DNA of 64,000 bases, taken from Alviniconcha marisindica (Eukaryota; Mollusca; Gastropoda; Provannidae). The notes beneath the pieces are model-generated. The model was not told the origin of the DNA. It did no database searches and saw only the letters and a list, made by a program, of their open reading frames with translations. A program made the translations under genes and the position numbers. Shown here one piece after another: positions 35,319-46,315 of this stretch (positions are counted from its first letter, which is position 1; every line of letters starts with the position of its first letter). The stretch covers positions 261,001 through 325,000 of the forward strand of contig JABMCL010001163.1 in the NCBI GenBank assembly GCA_018857735.1, in the 5' to 3' direction.

Positions 35319-35572
35319 TCCATCATCTTCACCAAACACATTGAGCATATGTAGCTGTCTATATGGAATTAAACTGTGCTATACCAGTTGACATGGAAAT
35401 TGCTTGAATTTCACTTGGATTTGAGAAGAAGTGTGAATGACAATTCTTTTACTAATGAAAATATGCTACTTGCTAGGGATAATGTATTAGAATCTAAATA
35501 TTTTTAGCCTGTATGAGGCACAAAATGCCTACAAATTTAATTCTTTTGTGCATTTGTAATATCTGCCTTCAC

Positions 35573-35616
<44 letters not shown>

Positions 35617-38600
35617 GTGTGTGTGTGTGTGTGTGTGTGTGTGCTTGTGTGTGCTTGTGTATGTGTGTGTGTGTTCCAGGGAAATGTGGCATTCTCATCA
35701 CAAGGAGACAGAATTGCCTCAACCCAGATAGAACAAATGAGAAGTGAGCACAACTTTGTGTTAGGTTGCTTTGGGTTCAGCGTCAGTGCTGTAAAATCTG
35801 TTGTGGTTGACTGAGAGGCTTCTTGCTGAAATGGTGCAGTGGAGACTGCCATGATGTGGTATATGAGCCTTTCATGTTGCTTCAGTTCTGTAGAATATGT
35901 TATGATGGTGTGTTAGGCTCCATGCCATATTTACACAGTAATATCTGCTGTGAGGGTTTATGAACCTTAATGTTGCATCAGCACTGTAGAATATGTCATG
36001 ACAGAGTGCTGTGTGTTAAGATTCATGCATATATATCTGTTATGATGGTGTGTTAGGCTTCATACTAAATTGGCACAGTAACATCTGCCATGATTGTGTG
36101 TTAGGCTTTGTGCCACATTGGCACAGTGAAATCTACTGTTATAATGTGTTTCACATTTGCTCAGTAACATCTGCCATTATGGTATATGAGCCACCATGCC
36201 ACACCAATGCTGCAGATAGAATCTGCAACATTGATGTATGAGGCTTGATGATACATCATTACTACAGATTGAATATGCCATGATGATGCAATAGTCTCCA
36301 TACCACATCACTTTTGCAGAATCTGCCATGGCCCCATATGAGGCTTCATGCCACACCAGTCCAGTAGAATCTGCCACGACAACGTAGGGGACTTCAAGCT
36401 ACATGAGTACTGTAGAATCTGTTAGGACCATTTATGAGGTGTCATGGTGCCTAGGCTTTATGCAACACGAGTACTGTAGAATTTGCCATAACCATTTATG
36501 AGGCTTCATGCCACACCAGTACTCCATGTACAGTGTTTCATGCCACACCAGTACTGTAGAATCTACCATGACCATGTACAAGGCTTCATGCCACACAGGT
36601 ACTCCATGTACAAGGCCTCATGCCACACCAGTACTGTAGAATATACCATGACCATACACAAGGCTTCATGCCACACCAGTACTGTAGACTCTACCATAAC
36701 CATGCACAGGGCTTCATGCCACACCAGTACTGTAGACTCTACCATAACCATGCACAGGGCTTCATGCCACACGAGCACTCCATGTACAACTACAAGGCTT
36801 CATGCCACACCAGTACTGTAGAATCTGCCATAACCATGTACAAGGCTTCATGCCACACCAGTACTGTAGAATCTGCCATAACCATGTACAAGGCTTCATG
36901 CCACACCAGTACTGTAAAATCTGCCTAACCACCAGGGCTTTAGCACACGATACCCATGACCCTACACAAGGCTTCATGCCACACCAGTACTGTAGATCTA
37001 CCATAACCATGACAGGCTTCATGCCACACGGTACTCCATGTACAAGGCTTCATGCCACACCAGCTACTGCCATCAGTACAAGGCTTCATGCCACACCATT
37101 GACTACCATGTACAAGGCTTCATGCCACACCAGCTCTGTATCATATACATGACTGCCTTCATGTATCCATCACACCATTACTCCACGTACCAGGCTTTAT
37201 GCCACACCAGTACTGTAATAATAATAATGTACTCTTTTGTATGCTATTTCTCCAGATTGTCCATTACAATTAATACAAAGCAAAGAACCAAAACACAGTC
37301 AAAATAAACTTCTGCATTCTGCCATGGTTTGTGTGAGGCTTTATACTACATAGGTCCAGTCGAAATCCATCATGACTGTATATTAGATCTTGGTGGCTTA
37401 TTACATCTTGTTGTCACTGTGTGCTGCAGATGGTACCTACTACAAGCTGGGTTTCTATGACTACGTGGCTGACAATCTGACATGGTTTGGAACAGACAAG
37501 TGGATTGGTGAGATCTTAATTTGCCAGTGTCTAGTTATCTTGTGTTTTTTGTTTTTGTTTTCTCCTTCTTTGTCCTGATGTAACCTACATGGTTAAATGA
37601 GCATTAAGAACCAGTTAGAATCCTTCTGCTCATCATTTTTCTCATCTCTTTTTATGGGGGAAGATGTTGGATATGTGTGGTGGTGATTAGGGGGGTTAGT
37701 ATCCAGTGTGTTGACATGTTGATATGAGCGTGTGTTTTTTATTAACAAAATATGCCCCCCTGCCCTCAACCATACCCTGATGATGAAACACCTACTGTAT
37801 ATGGTGTCCTGGGTGGTTCATCCTGATACAATGGTTACAGGGAGAAAGTCTCCACCTCACCATACCCTGATGATGAAGCAACACCTGCATGTGGTGTCCT
37901 GGGTGGTTCATCCTGTTACAATGGTTACAAGGGGAAAGCCTCCACATGACCATACCCTGATGATGAAACACTTCCATGTGGTGACCTGGGTGGTTCATCC
38001 TGTGTTACAATGGTTACAGGGGGAAAACCTTCACCTGACCATACCCAGGTTTAGAAACACTTCCATTTGGTGTCCTGGGTGGTTCATCCTGTTACAATGG
38101 TTACTGGGCGAAAGCCTCCACCCAACCATACCCAGGCGATGAAACACTTCCGTTTGGTGTCCTGGGTGGTTCATCCTGTTACAATGGTGACAGGGGGAAA
38201 GCCTCCACCCAACCATACCCAGTTGATGAAACACTTCCAGGTGTCCTGGGTGGTTCATCCTGCATTATAATGGTTACAGGGGATAAGCCTCCACCCAACC
38301 ATACCCTGGTGATGAAACACCTGCATGTGGTGTCCTAGGTGGTTCATCCTGTTACAATGGTTTCAGGGGGAAAACCTCCACCTGACCATACACGGGTGAA
38401 GAAACACCTGCGAGTGGTGTCCCCTATGCTCTACTTCACCATGTGCGCTCTGGCTATCATCGGCATCATTGCTGGCATTGCTTGTCTCATCTTCAACTAC
38501 CGTAACCGACAGCGCAGGTTGGTTTGCAGCTGAACTGTCACTTTGAATAACAGGAGAGATTCACTTCTTCCCTCTTTCTCTTTCTCTTTCTCTATCTATG

Positions 38601-38673
38601 TGTGTGTGTGCGTGGGTGTGTGCTTGCGTGTGTGCATACATGTGTGCGTGCATGTGTGTGCGTGTGTGTGTGT

Positions 38674-38717
<44 letters not shown>

Positions 38718-41700
38718 TGTGTGTCTGTGCGTATGTGTAGAAGTTTTTACAAATGTCAAGTTTTCAGTTATCTTTTTCGTTTTGTTCTTTGGTCAGTCTG
38801 CCTTCTTAACTTAATTATTTAGCTGTTTGTGGAAAAATAGAGAGAGCTTACATAATGGGTTTGAAGGGATTACCATCAAATGAGAAACATGGGTTATATA
38901 TGTATTGTGTCTGGAATGTGAAAAGTGTTTATGAAGTGTCCTTGAAACATCACATACACTTCACAAAGTCATATCAAGAACCAGTGTTAAGATCATCTTT
39001 TCCTTCCATCATCATTTTTTCCATAATTTTGTCTTGTTCACTCTCTTTAATGCCATAATCTTGCACTTGGTCAATTCTAGATACTTTTCATACAAGTGTG
39101 GCTCCAGTAAGAGCTAATGCATTACTGTGGTTCTCCAGTTTTTTCCCCTTATAGATATGATTTCATTGTCTCTATAAAGAATATTTGTTAAAAATTAGAT
39201 TAAGCAGTTTGGCAGCAGGTCTGTTTAAATGTTTTCAAAATGTATTATAAAAAAGAAAAGGAGAAAAAAAAGTCAAAACTGCACAAAAATTTACAATATC
39301 CTGTGACCTGTTTTTGTCATATGTCCCATTTGTCATTCCAGGGTTAGACAGAAATTTTTGAACAATACACTGCTAACATGATTCAGCCATATTTTACTTA
39401 TTATGAATCTAGCAGTATCAAAATTTATGCATGCAAAATGTTAAACATATGTACATCAGACTTAAGCTGATTAAACAAGTTTTGACAGGAACCAGTATAC
39501 ACCAAACATTGTGATGAACAAGACACATTACACTAAGATGCAGAAAGCAATCAGGTCCATATTTCTTTATCAGGCTCATCATAACTCTTTGTGCCATACA
39601 GAAGACATAAGTAGCTCGGCACTGAAGTAGAGTTTAATTGCGATAGATTATAGACAGAAGGGCTCACTGTACAGTTGAGTTCCTTGATGGTCGGGTGTCC
39701 ACAGCAGCGTGAAGAAAGGAAGGGAGAAAACCCATGCTGCATTGCGGTGGTAGGCAAGGGAAGTCACCGTATCTGATTTGCATCCTTGCTTTTGTAGCAG
39801 CATATAAACACTAAAAAGACAACAATACAACAACCTCACGCCGTAGTATTCTAAGACAACACGCACACAAGTTAGACGTGTGCAGTAAAGGGAATTCAGA
39901 TGAAAGTTGCCTTTCTGTGTTAAAACTGAACATTTTGTGCTGTAAATATTTAGTTGGCACCGTTTTTAAAGTTAGAGACCTTTTAGTCGGGGTGAAACTT
40001 CTCAGTGGTACATTTAAGATCATACTTTTAGGGATCACTTCAAAAGTATGTTCTGCCGAGACGTCAGGTAACACTGACAGGACCGTAACCCGCGAGGACG
40101 AGACAAAGCCTCCCCTTCTGAGCGCGAAGCGGGCACGGCTGACTGTTGGCTCTAGCGGTCGGCTTGTGTCATTGATGACCGTTCCTCTCCTCCCTCTGTG
40201 GGGAGCTGGAGGAAGGGGTGGCATTCTGAGCGGTTACGGTACAAAATCACTTTTTTACGCAAATTGGCATTCCCTCTCCTCCGCCCACCCACCTATCAGC
40301 TTTAACAAGCTTAGCCATCGTTTTGCTGTGTAACGCAGATTGGGATTTGACAGCTAACGTCCCTCTCAAGACTGCTGTTTTAGTGTTTATGTCATGCCTT
40401 CTTACAAGCCGGAACATATTCCCTACAATCCCGTAATGTTCACCCATCAGCTTTAGCAAGCTTAACCACGCAAATTGGGATTTGACAGCTAACGTCCCTC
40501 AAGACTGCTATCTATGACATGCCCTCTCACAAACCAGAACATATTGCCCACAATCCCCTAATGTTGTGAAGGTTGTGGTTGTACATAAAATCTCTGATGG
40601 CAAGACAACACTGAATTGACCGAGGTTTCTCTCTCTCTCTCTCTGACCTGTTTTTGTCATACATTCCATTTGTTTTTCCAGGGTTAGACAGAAATGTTTG
40701 AACAATACAGTGCTAACATGATTCAGCCATATTTTCCTTATTGTGAAACTGGTAATATCAAAAAAAAATGTTAAACATATATATACATCAGACTTTTAGC
40801 TTATTAAACAAGTTTTGACAGGGACCAGTTTACTTCAAACACTGATGAACAAAACTGATTACACTGTTGACTTAAAATAAGTACATGTAGTTAGTGGATG
40901 GAAAAGTGGTATAAAATCCCAAAGGAAATTGACAGCCATAAGAATGCAAACTACCGTATTTCAGTATCCATTCCACCTCCCACCTCCCTGTTACCATGTT
41001 ACCGCAGTGGCATGTAAAAGATCCTAGTCATTCTACCAAGCATGCAGGTGGCAGGTTACAGCTAAACACACCTACACCCTTCAAAGGTGGCTTGGAAGGA
41101 ATTGAAACTGTAAACTGGGACATGGTTGTATCGTGTACAAAAAAAATTGTGCCGAGACAGCAGCAGTTTCATGTTGCACCAGCCATGTAACAACCAGACA
41201 GCACTGTAAGTACAGAAGCAATTCTGTGGATATTCAAAAATGCACTATACAAAAGGCACATACAGTCACTCATTCAGAATCACATGCATGCAACAAGAGC
41301 ACAGTGAGTCTGCTGGAAAGCAGAAAATTGTAGCACTATGTAAAAGGGGTCACCTAATATTTTCAGATGCCTAGGTCAGTACGTGGTCACATCATGGGTG
41401 CCACAATCTACCAGGTATCTGGCAGTCATGCCATGTACAGTTTGACTGAAGAAGGGTTGTCAAATCTGAAACAGAACAATGCCCAGATTGCTCGTACAGA
41501 ATCAACACAAGGGAGTTAATTAGCGCTCAAAATATGCCACACAAGTACAACAACAAAGACCTGAGTCACCTGCGGTTACTCTCTACATGGCATGTGTGTA
41601 AATACAGGGTACATAAACTCCACCAGAGGTACATCCTCTGTTGATTCTGAAGAAGAGGAGAAGAAATGAAGTTCAAAAGTCTGGATGCCATAATTATGTC

Positions 41701-44700
41701 CATGGTGCCTGAACGTTTGTCAGGTGTGTGGCGTTTTCCCAGCCGAACATCAATGGTCTGACGGTGCTGGGCTGCATGCTGTGTCTCTCCTGTATCTTCC
41801 TGCTGGGGCTTGATGGCAAGTTTGTCTCCCCTACTGCCTACCCCTATGTCTGCCAGGTAAGGTCCTAGCTCTTTCTGTAAAGATTCACCCTAGTATTTGC
41901 CAGGTAAGGTGATAGGTGTGTCTGTACATACCCCTATGTTTTCCAGGCAAGGTCATGGCTGTGTACCAATCCCTACGTTTGCCAGGTATGGTTACAGCTG
42001 TGTCTGTGTCTACTCTATGTTTGCCAGTAAGGTTATAGCTGTGTCTGTATCTACTTTATGTTTGGGCCAGGTAAGGTCATAGCTGTCTGTGTCTGTAAGG
42101 TAAGGTCAGAGCTGTGACCATCTATCCTCTTCACCAGGTACAGTTATAATTGTGTCTGTACCTACCCTATGTTTGGCGTGTCTGTGTCTACCCCAGTGTC
42201 TGTAAGGCAAGGTCACAGCTGTGTGTATCTATCCCTGTGCAGTTTGCCAGGTAAGGTGATGGTGTGTCTGTGTGTACCCTTTTGCTTGCTAGGCAAGGTC
42301 ACAGCTGTGTGTATCTATCCCTATGTTTGCCATGTTATAGCTGTGTCTGTCTACCCTATGTTTGCCGGGTAAGATCACAGCTGTGTCTGTGTCACCCCCA
42401 ATGTCTGTGAGGTAAGGTCACAGCTTTGCCTATCGATCCCTATGTTTGCTGAGTAAGGTCATAGCTGCATCTGTATCTACCCTATGTTTGCCGGGTAGGG
42501 TCATAGCTGTGTCTATGTTGACCCCTATGTCTGAAACTCAAGGTCACAGCTGTGCATATCGATCCCTATGCTTGCCAGGTAGGGTAATAGCTGTGTCTGT
42601 GTCTATGCCAATGTTTGTAAGGTAAGGTCATAGCTGTGTCTGTATGTACCCTTTGTTTGCTGGGTAAGGTCATTGCTGTGTCTGTGTCTACCCCTATGTC
42701 TGCCAGGTAAAGCCATAGTTGTGTCTTTCTCAGTGTCTGCAGGTTATGTGTCAGACCCATGTTTCATGCCATACAGGTGTGGTGTGTCATGCTGTGTTGT
42801 ACTGTGAAGGTGTGATTGTAGTTATGTGTCGTACTGTTCTTTTGCTGCACATGTGTGATTGTGTTGTGCTCTAAACAGGTGTTGGTGTGTGATGTGCTGT
42901 ACAGTTGTGACTGAGGTGGGTTTTATGGTGTACAGCTGTGGTCACCTGTCACATTTTGTTTTATGTTGTACAGGTATACATGTGTGTCACACTGGACAGG
43001 TGTGGTTGTGTCATGCTGCATTTCATGTTGTTCAGGTGTGGTTGTGGGTCGTGTTCAACAGATGTGATTGTGGTTGTGTCATGCTGTGTTTCATGTACAG
43101 GTGTGGTTGTGTCGAGCTGTGTTTCATGTTGTACAGGTGTGGTTTGTCATGCTGTGTTTCATGTTGTACAGGCGTGGTTGTGTAATGCTGAACAGATATG
43201 ACTCTGGTTGTGTCATACTGTGTGCTTTGATGTACAGGTGTGATTGTGGGTGGGTGTCATGTGTCGTGGTGTTTGTGTTTGTACAGGTGCGAGCATGGGT
43301 CCTGTCAGTGGGCTTCACACTCAGTTTCGGCAGCATGTTCTCCAAGATCTGGACCGTGCACCAGTTGACCACCACCAGGAAGAAGGACCACAAGGTAACG
43401 TTGCCCTTGCTCTGCTCAGTACTTCTCCCCCCCCCCCCCCCACCCCACCCCCTTTTTGATCAGACTTTTAGGGATCACTTCAAAAGTATGATCTGCCAAG
43501 ATGTGAGGGAACACTGACAGGACTGTAACCAACAAGGACAAGACAGAGCGTTTGCTTCTGAGCACAGCTGATCATTGGCTTTCTACCCTATTTGCCCCCA
43601 CCCCTCACTGCCCCCAATGTGCTCAGATCTTGGAGCTGTAGTGTAAGTCATTACCTCCTTCACGATGTGCAGATTTGTGAGCTGTAGCATAACCTTACAT
43701 TATTCAGTGTGTTCATATCTAGGAGCTGCAGCTTGACCGTTCATCATTCAGAGCATACAGATCTGGGAGCCATAGCATAACCATACATCTTCCAGGGTGT
43801 TCAGATCCGGGAGCTGTAGCATAACCTTGCCCCTTCCAGGGTGTTCAGATCTGGGAGCTGTAGCATAACCTTGCCCCTTCCAGGGTGTTCAGATCTGGGA
43901 GCTGTAGCATAACCTTGATAGGGTGTTCAGATCTGGGAGCTGTAGCATAAATTTGCCAGGGTGTTCAGATCTGGGAGCTATAGTGTAACCTTGCCATTTC
44001 CAGGGTGTTCAGATCTGGAAGCTATAGCATAACCTTATGTCTTCCAGAGTGTTCAGATCTGGGAGCTGTACACAGTGCTGACTGTGCTGCTGTTGCTGGA
44101 TGTGGCTGTACTCATTGCCTGGCAAATCCTGGACCCACTCAAGCGTGACCTTGAAACGTTTGCCATGGAAGAGCCCACAGACACAGACGAAGACATTCAG
44201 CTGATGCCTCAGCTGGAGCACTGCATCTCCAACAACCTGTCTGTGTGGCTTGGTAAGTTTTCTGTGTTTTCTTTCACTGTTTAAGCAAAATAGAATCTAT
44301 GACTCAGTAGTGAGGGATAACTTCTTACTGTGCTTCTTATTGAGCGTGCATATTGGGTTCATCAACCTTGATCCATTGTCAAGGCCACAGCAAAGTTTGA
44401 ATTTTTTTTGTTAAGTTTATATTTTTGTAATTTTTGTTTGATTTTACTGAATATTTCCTCCACCTCTTACTTGATGAGGGCCTGTGGACAATCCAGGCTC
44501 AGTGTATGTATGTGTAGGGGGTGGGGTGGGGAGGGTAATTCTCTTTGAAAATAACATCTGTTACCTCATAGAATTTGACACAGTACATAACATCGTGTGT
44601 TAATAAAATCCAGTTGTAAATACATATTTTTTTCTAATCTCCAGGGGTGCTGTTTGGCTACAAGGGGATTTTGCTGATCTTTGGCATCTTTCTTGCGTAC

Positions 44701-46161
44701 GAAACACGCAGCGTCAAGCTGAAGCAGGTCAACGATTCCAGATTTGTGGGCATGAGCATTTACAATGTGGTGGTAAGTCTGCAGTTCTAGTCATTATTTT
44801 CCTAATGGCTCTTTCGCCAATAATGGGACGCTGCCATAACTATGTCCACGTGTGAAAAACATGGCAGTAAGGAGGATAGATCTTCAAGGAGTAGTGGGGA
44901 AAACTGTGCAGTCCATGTTTGGAGTCAGAAGGGAAAAAAATAACATTCTTCAAATGCAGAGCTTCAACCACAAGCCACTGCTTAGGAAGCACTGTTCATG
45001 TGGAACCCCTGAGATGTTAGACAATGCCAACACTAGATCTAAGAGGCAATGGTTAGTGGCACTGGACATTTTTCAGCCACCAATTTTTTTGTCTTAGGCA
45101 AAAGATGAAAGCAGTGTGCATGAACACTTCTGTTTATCAGAGGTGCTACATGTGATCACAGCCAGTGTGGTATCAGGTACCTGTGGCTGCTGAAGCTATG
45201 TGTGCTTTGCTGTGACTGCGTGTGTTGATACCAAGTGTTTGTGGTTGCATATGCTGTGTGTGATCACTGCCTGTGAGACACCAAGTGGTTGCAGGTGCTG
45301 TGTGTGATCACTGCCTGTGAGACACCAAGCGGTTGCAGGTGCTGTGTGTGATCACTGTGAGACGCCAAGTGGTTGCAGGTGCTGTGTGATCACTGCCTGT
45401 GAGACACCAAGTGGTTGCAGGTGCTGTGTGATCTCAGCCTGTTTGATACCAAGTATTTGTGGTTGCTGGTGCTGTGTGTGACCACTGCCTGTGTGATACA
45501 AAGTGGTTGTGGTTGCAGGTGCATGATCACAGCTTGTGTGATACCAAGTGGTTGCAGATGCTGTGTGTGATATCAGATGGTTGTGGTTGCAGGTGCTGTG
45601 TGTGATCACTGCCTGTGTGATAGCAAGTGTTTGTGGATGCAGGTGCTGTGTGTGATAGCAAGTGTTTGTGATTGCAGGAGCTGTGTGTGATCAGTGCCTG
45701 TGTAATAACACATGTTTGTGTAACTACTGATTGCAGGTGCTGTGTGTGATCACTGCCTATGTGATAGCAAGTGTTTGTGGTTGCAGGTGCTGCGTGTGAT
45801 CACTGCATGTGTGATAGCAAGTGTTTGTGGTTGCAGGTGCTATGTGTGATCACTACTTGTGTGATACTGATAGTAAGTGTTTGTGGTTGCAGGTGCTATG
45901 TGTGATCACTACTTGTGTGATACCAAGAGTTTGTGGTTGCAGGTGCTGTGTGTGATCACTGCCCCAATCAGTTTGATCATTGGTAATCAGCAGGATGCTA
46001 CCTTTGCTTTTGTCTCTCTCGCCATCATCCTCTGTAGTTTCCTGTCAATGGGACTCATCTTCGTGCCAAAGGTCAGCAGCCTTTTGCCTTTGTGAATGGA
46101 TCAGATATGTTTTTCTTTACTTTCTCTATTTTGTCTTTAGACTTCCACACACACTCACACA

Positions 46162-46211
<50 letters not shown>

Positions 46212-46229
46212 ACACACACACATGCACAC

Positions 46230-46315
<86 letters not shown>

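Noticed and set aside
35790..37215. Junction array at GABBR1 exon 10
   Set aside because: Units lack the exon 10 start and an equivalent acceptor.
39811..40224. 137-codon minus-strand frame in the GABBR1 intron 11 block
   Set aside because: No recognisable family; lies in dispersed, CpG-rich repeat sequence.
41743..41856. Alternative exon 12 start after CCCAG at 41742
   Set aside because: Joining exon 11 there shifts the frame and gives a stop within seven codons.
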